Positions 26,282 to 34,590 of a stretch of 64,000 bases of DNA are shown in pieces. Source of the stretch: an uncultured Prevotella sp. (GTDB lineage Bacteria; Bacteroidota; Bacteroidia; Bacteroidales; Bacteroidaceae); assembly GCA_947165435.1 (NCBI GenBank), contig CAMVAI010000002.1:1-64000 (forward strand), written 5' to 3'. The first letter of the stretch is position 1. The number at the start of each line of letters is the position of its first letter. A program made the translations under genes and the position numbers. The notes under the pieces were generated by a model. The model was not told the DNA's origin. It saw nothing but the letters and a program-made list of their open reading frames with translations, and did no database searches.

Positions 26282-27735
26282 GGGAAATCGACGGTGGCCA
26301 CGGGGCGCACCTTATCGTTGTCCAGGAATCCGGCGGCGGGGTCGGTGCCCATGCCGGGGCTATAGCCTTGCCAAGCGCCGGGGGAGCCTATGACGTAGCT
26401 GTCGTAGAGTCCTATCTTCGTGCCGCCGTCGGCCTCAAGGGCGGTGGTGGCGGCAGCGCGCACAGCCTGAATCTGGTCCAGCTCGGCGCGGGTGGGCAGC
26501 CGCCACGACGTGACGCTGGTGTCATCGGGCGCGGCGGTGGCTATCAGGCCGGCCACGAACGTGTCGGCCAGTCCGGCGGCCACCTGTGCGGCGCTGTAGC
26601 TCATGCCCGTAGTGGCGGCCTTGGGCGACAGCAGCAGGCAGCGCGTGCCGCTGCCGGCCAGGGTGGTGGCCGAGACGACGTAGCAGTGCTCGTAGAGCGC
26701 GCCCTCGGCGGGAGCCTCGCCGGATTGTCCGGAATCTCCGGAATCTCCGGGCTGTTCGGAATCTCCGGGCTGTCCGGAATTTCCAGGCTGTCCGGGCTGT
26801 CCGGAACCGCCCGAGCCCACGCCGAAGGTGATGGTGCGCTCGCCCTTCCATGCGGGGGCGGTGATGGTGCCCGTCAGCTCGACATCGACGTCGTCGGTGC
26901 AGGTGCCGCTGAGCGTGATGCGCCATCCGGCCTCCAGCTCGTCCTGGCTGGCGTAGGTGTAGGTGCGGGTGCCCTCGGCGGTGGTGATGCTCACGCTGAC
27001 CGTGACGGGCTGTGCCGACGGCGGCAGCAGGTAGGCCTCGGGGGCAGCAGTCCATGTGCGGCCGTCGGACTGCCGCTCAAGGGCTATGGTGTATGCCTGT
27101 CCGCCATCGGCCAGCGCGGCCCCGGCGGTCAGCGCACCGTACAGCGGGCTGACACTCACGCTGACGGCGGTGGCTGCCGACGGCACGCGGCCGATGGTGA
27201 CGCTGCGGAGCAGCATCACGCGGCGCTCCATGCCGAGCGTCACCGTGTTCGTCTGGCCGTCCTCCAGCGCGACACTGTTGATGAGACAGGTCTGCAGGTC
27301 GTGGTGGCTGTGGCCCTCGCGCAGGGCGACGATGCTGGCCGGCGTGGCCTCGCCGGCGGCGGGCAGCACATAGTCGGTGGCCGACGCACCGCCGATGGCC
27401 GCCAGCTGGTACTGCCCCTCGGGCAGCGTCAGGCTGAGCTGCTGGCCGGCATCGCCGATGTTCTGCAGGGCTGCGCACGCGTCGCCCCGGAACACATACA
27501 CCTGTATCGGGTAGCTCAGCGCAGGGGCCTCAGCGTCGCCGGGCTGGTCGGCGGCGGCGCGCGTGCGCACCTCCAGGCGGGCGTTGCCATGAGCGGCGGC
27601 CAGCCCGGCGGCATCGCCCATAGCGGCATCGGTCTGCCGCTCGCACGATGTCGCAGCGGCCATCACCAGCCCTGCGGCCAGCGGCAGCACGGCTGTCCTT
27701 ATCCTATCCACGATGTTCATATTCTCTGTTCTCAT
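26278..27735 (-). CDS. FimB/Mfa2-like lipoprotein with collagen-like linker and Lcl_C-like end
   Basis: 485 residues: lipobox ATSC, then a fimbrial accessory-like N-terminal part (PIQVYVFRGDACAAL, GQYQLAAIGGAS, MERRVMLLRSVTI), an immunoglobulin-like middle, and a Gly-X-Y stretch of about ten triplets near 305-340 (GQPGQPGNSGQPGDS). The final 130 residues follow the Lcl_C/DUF1566 pattern (SWRLPTRAELDQIQ, end KVRPVATVDFP). There is no FGE domain. The gene follows a tiny-membrane-protein operon and its stem-loop, and is coupled to the next gene by a 4-bp stop/start overlap. It may place a ligand-binding head on an anchor-type pilin through a flexible rod; inference. Confidence 0.75.
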   Translation of the reverse strand: MRTENMNIVDRIRTAVLPLAAGLVMAAATSCERQTDAAMGDAAGLAAAHGNARLEVRTRAAADQPGDAEAPALSYPIQVYVFRGDACAALQNIGDAGQQLSLTLPEGQYQLAAIGGASATDYVLPAAGEATPASIVALREGHSHHDLQTCLINSVALEDGQTNTVTLGMERRVMLLRSVTIGRVPSAATAVSVSVSPLYGALTAGAALADGGQAYTIALERQSDGRTWTAAPEAYLLPPSAQPVTVSVSITTAEGTRTYTYASQDELEAGWRITLSGTCTDDVDVELTGTITAPAWKGERTITFGVGSGGSGQPGQPGNSGQPGDSEQPGDSGDSGQSGEAPAEGALYEHCYVVSATTLAGSGTRCLLLSPKAATTGMSYSAAQVAAGLADTFVAGLIATAAPDDTSVTSWRLPTRAELDQIQAVRAAATTALEADGGTKIGLYDSYVIGSPGAWQGYSPGMGTDPAAGFLDNDKVRPVATVDFP

Positions 27736-27858
27736 ATTCTTTAATTATTATGTCTTCTATTCTCATATATTGCCCGAGCCATACAGACACACCGCGCCCC
27801 GGCTCTCTACTGTCGAGAGTCGGGGCGCCGCAAGGGGGAGAGGGGGTAATGGATGTGG

Positions 27859-27993
27859 TTACTGGGCCGCCGTCATGCCGGTGGAATTGCGGTGTTGCCT
27901 GCCGCGCCTTTCCAGATACATCATGAAGGCATAGCCAGCCACGATAATGCCTACAGCCAGTGCAATGACCAGCAATGAATCGATTGTCTTCAT
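27859..27993 (-). CDS. 44-residue single-span membrane protein
   Basis: It begins MKTIDSLLVIALAVGIIVAG and continues with an aromatic end to the span (YAFMMYLERR) and a basic, hydrophilic tail. One N-terminal membrane span is evident. No family is recognised. Its ATG overlaps the stop of the preceding tiny ORF (ATGA, 27990-27993), so the two should be co-translated. It lies between the element-1 promoter and the FimB-like gene starting at 27735. The same architecture with different proteins occurs in element 2. Confidence 0.6.
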   Translation of the reverse strand: MKTIDSLLVIALAVGIIVAGYAFMMYLERRGRQHRNSTGMTAAQ

Positions 27994-28160
27994 CTTCTGT
28001 TTCCTTTCTTTTTGGGTTTATACTCTTGTCTGCTCTTCTGGTCGCTCGCGTAAATGACCCATAGGCCGCCCAGCAACAGGGCAAAGGCCACGATGGCCAC
28101 TACGTAAAGAACGATGGGTTCGTTGAGGTTGTCTGTTCCATAGTCGTATGATAAATTAAT
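27990..28160 (-). CDS. tiny membrane protein ORF, start uncertain
   Basis: A frame open from a TGA just upstream to 27990 encodes NEPIVLYVVAIVAFALLLGG, then LWVIYASDQKS and a basic tail rich in Lys and Arg: one clear membrane span. No in-frame ATG exists. An ATT at 28160 (used here) or a GTG at 28100 would be needed, while an ATG at about 28130 opens a different frame that stops after 13 codons. Either a rare start is used or the 5' end has suffered a small indel. The position directly after a consensus promoter and the 4-bp overlap with the next ORF support a real gene. Confidence 0.4.
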   Translation of the reverse strand: MNLSYDYGTDNLNEPIVLYVVAIVAFALLLGGLWVIYASDQKSRQEYKPKKKGNRR

Positions 28161-28186
28161 ATAGGAATATCATGCCATTCCGACTG

Positions 28187-28217
28187 CAAAGATAGGCATT
28201 ATTTCCGAGACGGCAAA
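28187..28217 (-). promoter_or_regulatory. Bacteroidetes-type promoter in element 1
   Basis: On the minus strand TTTG (28214-28217), 19 bases, then TATCTTTG (28187-28194), an exact match to the TTTG/TAnnTTTG consensus. The upstream box lies inside an imperfect palindrome (GACGGCAAAG...TTTCGCCGTC, 28209-28230) that could be an operator. The same arrangement is at 31507-31537. Confidence 0.75.
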
Positions 28218-28333
28218 GCGTTTCGCCGTCTTTTCTCTCTCCCTTGCGGTGTGTGTCAGTATGTCAAAGAGCGAGTGCGGTTCTACCGCATAGGGCAATG
28301 GTCGTCCGGGCTTCGGAAATCATGCCCTGGCCC

Positions 28334-30886
28334 TTAGAAGGCGAGCACGGGGCGCACCTTGTAAATCGTCGTGCCTGTCTTGGTCTTTAAGTCGTCAGCC
28401 CAGAGGTGTAGTCGATCCCCACCACTGCCTTGCAGGTTCATAAACCATGCGCAGGGACCATTACGCTCGGTGCTCGACCACCAATACGAACCGTCAAACG
28501 GCGTAAACAGTGATAAGTTACGCCCCCCAAGACGGGTGGTGACGTAGTTGTTCATTGCCGTGACAAACTCCCAGGCATAGGTCGCGCCGCATACGATATA
28601 GTGCGCCTCGTTGCCTTTAGACCAACTGCCGTATCTTGATTCATTGACGGGCATGTAGGTACTGTACTTGGAGGCTGTGGTCGAGAACGACTCCCACCAC
28701 ATATACATCTGGCCGATGCTGGGCAGATACCACCCGCTGCTGTTCGAGGGGGCAGCCGGTGTGTACGTGCGGGCCAGGTTCATGGCCGTGGCTGTCGCTG
28801 CGTTGGTGGCGTCGTCGCGGTAGCATTTGGCTGTGCGGCAGTGCGTCAGTCCGTCCATATCGGTTACGACGTTATTGGCACCCGCCCAATCAGCAGTAAA
28901 CGCGATTTGTGTGTCGGTCATCGCAGTGGTCGTCGTGCCCCAGGCCGTGCCATCCGATGCGTCGCCCAGTGCCATCACGTAGCCACGCGTGTAGCCCAGT
29001 GCCCGGTCTTTTGTAGATGTGCCCACACGGAACACGATGCCGATGGGTGTCTTGCCGGGGTTGTCGCCGGCCGTGCCCCACGTGCCGTCGCTGAAGTAGA
29101 GGTCGCCCAGCAGCGGCGGCACTTTCTGCTTCACCAGTGCCACTCGGAATCCGAAATAATCACTTACCCTGTCGGGTGAACCATCTGTAGCTGTGCGCTG
29201 ATAGGTGAAGCCACCGTTGGCATCATCGGTCGCATCGGAATATCCGCCACCACGCACCACACGCGAGTTCGTAGCGTTCGAAGTGCAGAGCCACGGATCG
29301 GTGTATTCGCCGGCGGCAGCCACATCGGTGCTGACAGGACTGCCGCCACCGTCTGCCTCCTTATAGTCGAGACACCATTCCCATACATTGCCCGCCATGT
29401 CGTATAGCCCCAGTTCGTTGGGCTTTAGCGATGCCACGGGCTTGATGGTGTTCACGTTTTGGAGCACTGCTATCTCCGCCAGGTTGTCGCCTCCGGCATA
29501 GGTGAATCCGGCGCTATGCTGTCCGCCTCGGGCGGCATATTCCCACTGTGCCGACGTGGGCAGGCTGAACTCCCATCCCGAGGGGCGTGAGCCGATGGTG
29601 GCGGCATTGAGTCGGTCGATGAATCCGGTAGTGGCCGTGTTGATCATATTCCATGACACCGAGTTCACGGGGTACATGTCGCCCGTCTCTTTCTGCGTGG
29701 CCAAGGCACTACCGCCGTGAAGCTGTACCATTCCGCCCATGACGGCTTTCCACAACTGCTGTGTCACCTCCGTTTCGGCTATGTAGTAGTCGCTCAGCGT
29801 CACGTTATATCCCGTCGCTTCGCCCCGCGTGCCGGTGTAGAGGTTCTCCATGCGCCCTCCCTCTACGAACACCATGTTGAACGTGGTGCCATCGGGCAGG
29901 TGGAAGGCCAGGCGGTTGCGGTGTGTGTCGCTGCCGGCGGGCTCGTGGGCGTCGGGCAGGGTGACGGTCTGTCCCAGGTCTGAGCGCGAGGGTGTCACGT
30001 CGAAGGTGCTGACCTCGCCGGGCATCAGCTGGCGGGCGGCGGGCAGTGCATAGTTGACGGTGCCCATGTCGGTCTCTACGGCTATCAGTGCGCCGGCGTC
30101 TATGGTCTGCGGGGGCAGCAGTGCAGCGGCGGTGGCGGTGGTCGAGGTGCCGCCGCTGAGCATGGTCAGGCGGTTGGCGGCCGTGGCGTCTATGGCGCTG
30201 GCATCCGCTGCCTCCAGTGTGACGGCCCCGTTGCTCACGGCGACGGACATGCCCCGGTATCCCGTCACGATGTAGATGGCCTTGACCTGGCTGATGCCGG
30301 CTCCGGCGGTGGCCGTCACCACGAGCTTGCTCATCAGGTGGCGCATGGTCACGGCTGCCGCGGCCGTGTCATCGGTGCGCACGGCGGTGGCCGTGCCGTA
30401 CATCAGGTCCGACAGACGGTAGTTGTCGTCGTCCGACTGGTCCTGCTTCACGGTAAACGTGCCGCCGGCCGTGGGGTAGGCGCCGTTGGGCCAGCTGTCG
30501 GTGCCCGTGCCCGTGTCGGGGGCGTACAGCAGGTGTACGGCCGCGCTGCGCTCGCCGGCCTGCAGGTATGGCTGCTGTGTGGGCGTCACGGCGTTGGCCG
30601 CGCCCACGGTGTATGTGGTGGTGCAGGGGCTTGCCGTGCCGTCGGCCAGTGTCACTCCTGCCGGGAACCAGGCCAGCAGCTGCTGGCCCTCGGCTATCTG
30701 CACCGACTGCAGGTCGATGGCGGCGCGTGTGCCGTCCGTGGCTATGGTCACGGTGATGGGCGTGGCCGCGCTGCCGGCTCCCGGGGTCTCCGCCTGCTCG
30801 GCGCAGGCGGCCAGGAGCAGGGGCAGCGATGCAATCGCTGCATAAAAGACGCTCCGTCGTGTTGTTCTCATCTTCTTCATTGTCAT
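28334..30886 (-). CDS. fimbrillin-FGE tip adhesin with Lcl_C-like domain
   Basis: 850 residues: lipobox LLLAAC (Cys28), DGTRAAID near 55, fimbrillin-like domain to about 335 (YRLSDLMYGTA, MRHLMSKLVVTA, LLPPQTI), FGE-like about 345-580 (YYIAETEVTQQLW, FSLPTSAQWEYAARGG, PNELGLYDMAGN, RVVRGGGY, GFRVALV), Lcl_C-like module (GDLYFSDGTWG, GIVFRVGTSTKDRALGY, SGWYLPSIGQMYMW at about 720, WWSSTERN, end KVRPVLAF). Of the array it keeps the most typical Lcl_C features (YWWSSTE). The palindrome copy is at 30823-30841. It follows element 2, whose promoter may read through into it. Confidence 0.88.
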   Translation of the reverse strand: MTMKKMRTTRRSVFYAAIASLPLLLAACAEQAETPGAGSAATPITVTIATDGTRAAIDLQSVQIAEGQQLLAWFPAGVTLADGTASPCTTTYTVGAANAVTPTQQPYLQAGERSAAVHLLYAPDTGTGTDSWPNGAYPTAGGTFTVKQDQSDDDNYRLSDLMYGTATAVRTDDTAAAAVTMRHLMSKLVVTATAGAGISQVKAIYIVTGYRGMSVAVSNGAVTLEAADASAIDATAANRLTMLSGGTSTTATAAALLPPQTIDAGALIAVETDMGTVNYALPAARQLMPGEVSTFDVTPSRSDLGQTVTLPDAHEPAGSDTHRNRLAFHLPDGTTFNMVFVEGGRMENLYTGTRGEATGYNVTLSDYYIAETEVTQQLWKAVMGGMVQLHGGSALATQKETGDMYPVNSVSWNMINTATTGFIDRLNAATIGSRPSGWEFSLPTSAQWEYAARGGQHSAGFTYAGGDNLAEIAVLQNVNTIKPVASLKPNELGLYDMAGNVWEWCLDYKEADGGGSPVSTDVAAAGEYTDPWLCTSNATNSRVVRGGGYSDATDDANGGFTYQRTATDGSPDRVSDYFGFRVALVKQKVPPLLGDLYFSDGTWGTAGDNPGKTPIGIVFRVGTSTKDRALGYTRGYVMALGDASDGTAWGTTTTAMTDTQIAFTADWAGANNVVTDMDGLTHCRTAKCYRDDATNAATATAMNLARTYTPAAPSNSSGWYLPSIGQMYMWWESFSTTASKYSTYMPVNESRYGSWSKGNEAHYIVCGATYAWEFVTAMNNYVTTRLGGRNLSLFTPFDGSYWWSSTERNGPCAWFMNLQGSGGDRLHLWADDLKTKTGTTIYKVRPVLAF

Positions 30887-31074
30887 ATCGTCATTTATAT
30901 TTCGTTTTATTTCTTATTTCATCTCATTACCCATTGCTCATTGCTCATTGCTTTGACCTAAAGGTGCAAAGTGTGGCTTCGCATTCTTCTGACACACACT
31001 GCGCCCCGGCTCTCTACTGTCGAGAGTCGGGGCGCAAGGGGGAGGGGGTGCAGGCGAGCTTACTGATTTACGAC

Positions 31075-31359
31075 TTATTCCTGCTTCTGTTCCTCCACGG
31101 TGAACGTGGCGTTGCGCAGCAGCCGTATCTTGCGCTTACGGGCATTGCCTGAGACGGCATTAACAGCCGACTGCGATACGAAGTGTATGCCAAATATCAT
31201 CAGCAGGACGCCTACCACAGCCGTTGCCGAGATAACATACACCATGTCGTCGGGCTGTTGAAGGAAATAGGTAAACGGTATGACGGTCACCATGTATTTT
31301 CCGATGTCGCACATCAATTCGCCTACTTTCTTTTTCTTCTCAATGGTTTCAGTCGTCAT
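31075..31359 (-). CDS. small membrane protein, DUF6722-like
   Basis: 94 residues: basic N-terminus (EKKKKVGE), a weak hydrophobic stretch (KYMVTVIPFTYFL), a strong span (MVYVISATAVVGVLLMIFG) and a basic C-terminal tail (KRKIRLLRNA). The overall look matches small Bacteroidales membrane proteins I associate with DUF6722; that family name is from memory. Its start overlaps the previous stop by ATGA. It sits inside element 2, downstream of a consensus promoter and upstream of the stem-loop at 31001-31035. Function unknown. Confidence 0.7.
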   Translation of the reverse strand: MTTETIEKKKKVGELMCDIGKYMVTVIPFTYFLQQPDDMVYVISATAVVGVLLMIFGIHFVSQSAVNAVSGNARKRKIRLLRNATFTVEEQKQE

Positions 31360-31466
31360 AGTTCCTTGGTTTTATGATTGCTGTACATGTCGATAAGCAC
31401 CAGCGTGGCTGCAAGCCCGGAAATGATGCTCATAATGGTAATAATTACTAATGCTGTTGTTTCCAT
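31356..31466 (-). CDS. 36-residue single-span membrane protein
   Basis: METTALVIITIMSIISGLAA starts the peptide, followed by TLVLIDMY and a short charged tail (KTKEL): one membrane span with a cytoplasm-type basic end. It starts about 40 bp after the promoter -7 box and overlaps the DUF6722-like gene by 4 bp. Tiny leader membrane proteins paired with a second small membrane protein also occur in element 1, with little sequence in common. A holin-like, toxin-like or regulatory role is possible; nothing decides this. Confidence 0.65.
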   Translation of the reverse strand: METTALVIITIMSIISGLAATLVLIDMYSNHKTKEL

Positions 31467-31506
31467 AATCATATATTAATATTAAATTATTCTGTAATTC
31501 CGCCTG

Positions 31507-31537
31507 CAAAGATAGGCATTATTTCCGAGACGGCAAA
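31507..31537 (-). promoter_or_regulatory. Bacteroidetes-type promoter in element 2
   Basis: On the minus strand TTTG (31534-31537), 19 bases, then TATCTTTG (31507-31514). The upstream box is embedded in the near-palindrome GACGGCAAAG...TTTTGCCGTC (31529-31550). The start codon of the first tiny gene is about 40 bp downstream, giving a short leader. Confidence 0.78.
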
Positions 31538-31579
31538 GTGTTTTGCCGTCTTTTCTCTCTCCCTTGCGGTGTGTGTCAG

Positions 31580-31675
31580 TATGTCAAAGAGCGCTTGAGC
31601 GAGTGAAGAGCGAAACTTGTTTCAGCTCTTCCGTGCGTTGAGCTCTTGGGCCGTCAGGCCAAAGAGCGCTTGAGC
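31580..31675. repeat. conserved block downstream of glycine-rich adhesin gene (copy A)
   Basis: This segment just past the inverted-repeat end matches 34754-34854 along its length (TATGTCAAAGAGCG, CAGCTCTTCCG, GGGCCGTCAGGCC). The last motif can fold as GGCC-GTCA-GGCC. In both places it follows the stop of a glycine-rich adhesin gene, so it may be a shared 3' untranslated or boundary element. Confidence 0.55.
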
Positions 31676-31717
31676 CGGAGCTCGCGGGGGGACAGTGCCC
31701 TGGGGGGTGGGGGGCCT

Positions 31718-34573
31718 TTACTGCCCCACGTAGGTGATGCGGCAGTAGCCGTTGCCCGTGTGGCCCGGCTCGGTGCCGCCCTGCGGGGCGGGCATCTCGG
31801 CGTTGCCGCCTATCATCTGGCCGTTGGCGACGCCGCCTGTGTAGCTCGAGCCGCCGGCACCGGTGCAGACGATGCCACTGTTATGACCGCCACCACCGCC
31901 GCCGTAGTAGCCGCCGCCACCACCGCCGCCCCAGCTACCGCTGGGTGCACCACCGGTGCCGGCGGCACCGTCGCTACCGTTATAAGTGCCTTTGTATCCT
32001 TTGCCGCCATTGCTGTCCTGTGTACCCCCTGTGGAGAGGGTCTGTGTGGTTGGATCGTAACAGGAGGTAGTTCCATTGTTCTTGGCGGTCCATAGTCCGC
32101 CGCCGCCTACCATGGCACCACCGTGGCCGCCATTGGCCACGATGCCGAGGCCGGTGACGTAGGTGAATCCATTTTTGGCCCAGCCGCTATCCGTTGCATT
32201 ATTGTCAGGTGTTGCGTAAGAGACGGCTCCGCCTCCGGCTCCGGCCACGATGATGCGGTTGGTCAGTGCCGTGCCGCCCTGGCGCACGTCGGTAGCACCG
32301 CCACCGCCGCTGTTGTAGGTGCCTTCACCAGGTTTTCCTCCATTGCCGCCGCCGTTCCATCCGCCAGCCGAGGCGACGTCGCTGGTGGTAGATGTCTGTC
32401 CCTGCTGCCCTACATAGATGCTGAGCGTGGCATCCTTAGCCAGTGTCACCACGCCGGTGGCGTAGGCTCCCTTGCCGCCCTGGGGCTGTGGCACGCTGGT
32501 ATAGCCGGTGCGGTTGGGCGGTGTGCCTCCCTGTGCTCCCCAGCACTCGATGCGGTACTTGCCGGCCTGCGGAGCGGTGAAGGTCTGCACCGTGCCGGTG
32601 TATCCGAAGCCGTAGCCGCGCACGAGGGCGAGGCGGGCACCGAAGTCGATGGCAGAAGTCGCATTAGGCCACTCGCCGCTGCGTTTGTCAGCAAGGTAGC
32701 GTCCGGTGATGCGCATATTAGTACCATTCCAGTCATGCTCGAATGTGCCGCCTGCGCGGTAATCGCCTGTGTTAGTGGTGCCATAATAGTCGAGCCCTAG
32801 GTCAGAGCCTGCCGTAATGGTAGGGGTATAGTCGTCCAGCGACTCCCACATGTTGCCGCAGAGGTCGTAGATGCCCAGTCCGTTAGGGATGAGCTGGGCC
32901 ACTGGGGCTGCGGCATAGGAGCTGCTGAAGCCACTGGCTTGTTTATTGTAGGCATACTGGCTGACCACGTCCTGCGAGCCATTGGTGGTCGAGCCGGGCA
33001 GTATATAGTCGGTGCGGCGTGCCTTGCCGTCGCGTGCGGCATACTCCCACTGCGCCTCGGTAGGCCGCGTGAAGCGCCAGCCTGTGGGCAGCTGTGCGGC
33101 CAGTAGCGTGTTCAGGTCGTTGATGAATGCCGTGACCACATCGTAGCGCAACCGCGCAATGGGCTTGTTGGGTGCTGTCGTGTCGTCGAATCCGTTTTGT
33201 GTGTCTGTCTTTATGGCTCCTGCTCCCCTGACAGCCTTCCACAGCCCGAAGGTCACCTCGGTCTCGCCGATGTAGAAGTCGCTGAGCCGCCCGGTGACGT
33301 TGACGCCGCGCAGCGTGGAATACTCTCCCCCCTCTACGAACACCATGTTGAAGGGCACGCCATTGACGTAGAACGAGAGCATCTGCTGTGCCGACTGGTG
33401 GCTGCGGTAGTCCTGTGCGCTCCAGTCGGTGATGTCGATGGTGGTGCCGAGTGAGGCCCGGCTGACGGTGACGGCTATCTGGTACGAGCGTCCGCTCTGC
33501 AGCTCCTTGTCGGCTGCCAGCCGGAAGGTGGCGGTGCCGCGCTCGGTCTGCACCTCTATGAAGTCGCCCTGCAGCACGGTCTGCGGCGGCAGCAGTGCGG
33601 CGCACGTCCTGGCGCCTGCGGTGGTGCCGTCCTTGAGTGCCGTCAGTGGCAGCTCGCGTGTGATGGGTGTGGTGAGCGTGGTGCCGGGTGTGGCCGTCAT
33701 GGGGTTGCCCATGTTGACGGTGCGGAAGCCGCGCACCAGCCTGACTTCCTGCACGGCGCCCACCTCTGTGTCGGGTGTGGCGGTGATGATGAGCTGTGCC
33801 ATGCGGTGCTGCAGCGTGACGGCGGGAATCTGCTGGCTGTAGGAGTCCAGGGGTCGCTGGCTGGTGAGCGCCGCGTGGCCGTACATCAGGTCGGAGGCGC
33901 GGTAGCCGGTGTCGTCCGACTGGTCCTGTGCCACGGTGAACGATGTCATCGCGGGCCCGGTGCTGACGGGCGTGGCGGCCTGGTCCTGTGTGGGGTAGAA
34001 CATGTCTATCCATGTCTGCACCTCGCCGAACTGCAGGTATAGCGAGTTGTCGTCGGTGCCGACGTCGGTGCCGTTGATTTTCGTGGTGGCGCTGATGGTG
34101 GTGCCTGTGCCTTTCTTCATCTCGGCGCTCGCGACAGCCGTGCCGTCGGCCGTCACGACGCTGCCTCCGCTGAAGAACACGCTGACCAGCTCGTCCTGGT
34201 CCAGCTGTGTGTTCTGCGGGGTGGCGGTGCTGGCCGCCGTGGCGATGGCGGTGCGCGTGGTGCCGAGTGTGCCGCCGTCGGCGGGTGAGGCTATGCCTAC
34301 GGTCAGCTGCAGGGGCACGCGACCCTGCGTGGCGGCCGGCGTGGCCTCCGGCTGCTCGGTGCTGCACGATGTCATGGCGGCGGCCAGCAGGAGGGGCAGC
34401 GATGCAATCGCTGCATAAAGGACGTGACATGCCGCGGCCGCAGCCGTCCGTGCCGCCGTCGTCGCTGCATGCCGCCATGTCGCGGTGGTGGCCGCCGTCT
34501 TCGCTGCATGCCGCCATGTCGCGGTGGTGGCTGCCGTGCGTTGTCTTGTTGTCGTTCTCATCATCTTTATCAT
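31718..34573 (-). CDS. fimbrillin-FGE tip adhesin with glycine-rich (ALK/LTK-like) domain
   Basis: 951 residues. The N-terminus is odd: about 50 Ala/Thr-rich residues containing two copies of ATTATWRHAA (39-bp tandem repeat, 34462-34531) precede the hydrophobic YAAIASLPLLLAAAMTSC (Cys70). LGTTRTA gives the Arg site. Fimbrillin-like domain to about 420 (YRASDLMYGHA, QHRMAQLIIT, LLPPQTV), FGE-like about 425-648 (FYIGETEVTFGLW, FTRPTEAQWEYAARDG, GLGIYDLCGN, GARLALVRG), glycine-rich 655-948 (YTGTVQTFTAPQAGKYRIEC, LSIYVGQQG, GWNGGGNGG, RIIVAGAGGG, end NGYCRITY). The palindrome copy is at 34396-34414. Element 3 and a nine-unit heptad repeat lie in front of the gene. Confidence 0.86.
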   Translation of the reverse strand: MIKMMRTTTRQRTAATTATWRHAAKTAATTATWRHAATTAARTAAAAACHVLYAAIASLPLLLAAAMTSCSTEQPEATPAATQGRVPLQLTVGIASPADGGTLGTTRTAIATAASTATPQNTQLDQDELVSVFFSGGSVVTADGTAVASAEMKKGTGTTISATTKINGTDVGTDDNSLYLQFGEVQTWIDMFYPTQDQAATPVSTGPAMTSFTVAQDQSDDTGYRASDLMYGHAALTSQRPLDSYSQQIPAVTLQHRMAQLIITATPDTEVGAVQEVRLVRGFRTVNMGNPMTATPGTTLTTPITRELPLTALKDGTTAGARTCAALLPPQTVLQGDFIEVQTERGTATFRLAADKELQSGRSYQIAVTVSRASLGTTIDITDWSAQDYRSHQSAQQMLSFYVNGVPFNMVFVEGGEYSTLRGVNVTGRLSDFYIGETEVTFGLWKAVRGAGAIKTDTQNGFDDTTAPNKPIARLRYDVVTAFINDLNTLLAAQLPTGWRFTRPTEAQWEYAARDGKARRTDYILPGSTTNGSQDVVSQYAYNKQASGFSSSYAAAPVAQLIPNGLGIYDLCGNMWESLDDYTPTITAGSDLGLDYYGTTNTGDYRAGGTFEHDWNGTNMRITGRYLADKRSGEWPNATSAIDFGARLALVRGYGFGYTGTVQTFTAPQAGKYRIECWGAQGGTPPNRTGYTSVPQPQGGKGAYATGVVTLAKDATLSIYVGQQGQTSTTSDVASAGGWNGGGNGGKPGEGTYNSGGGGATDVRQGGTALTNRIIVAGAGGGAVSYATPDNNATDSGWAKNGFTYVTGLGIVANGGHGGAMVGGGGLWTAKNNGTTSCYDPTTQTLSTGGTQDSNGGKGYKGTYNGSDGAAGTGGAPSGSWGGGGGGGYYGGGGGGHNSGIVCTGAGGSSYTGGVANGQMIGGNAEMPAPQGGTEPGHTGNGYCRITYVGQ

Positions 34574-34590
34574 ATCGTCATTGTTATTTC

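Larger units (their letters stand above)
27784..28259. repeat. inverted-repeat-bounded element 1 (promoter plus tiny membrane genes)
   Basis: The right end (28237-28259) reads CTCTCCCTTGCG then GTGTGTGTCAG. Its inverse is present at the left as CAGACACAC (27784-27792) and CGCAAGGGGGAG (27829-27840), split by a stem-loop (27794-27828: GCGCCCCG with CGGGGCGC, and CTCTC with GAGAG). Inside are a promoter and two tiny membrane ORFs pointing left. Elements at 30989-31579 and 34653-34753 share both ends. Confidence 0.7.
30989..31579. repeat. inverted-repeat-bounded element 2 (promoter plus tiny membrane genes)
   Basis: Left end: CTGACACACAC (30989-30999) and CGCAAGGGGGAG (31033-31044), separated by a 33-bp insert that forms most of a stem-loop (31001-31035). 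Right end: the inverse, CTCTCCCTTGCG then GTGTGTGTCAG (31557-31579), uninterrupted. The 591-bp element carries a promoter near its right end and two tiny genes, all pointing left toward the adhesin at 30886. No clear target-site duplication is seen. Confidence 0.72.
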
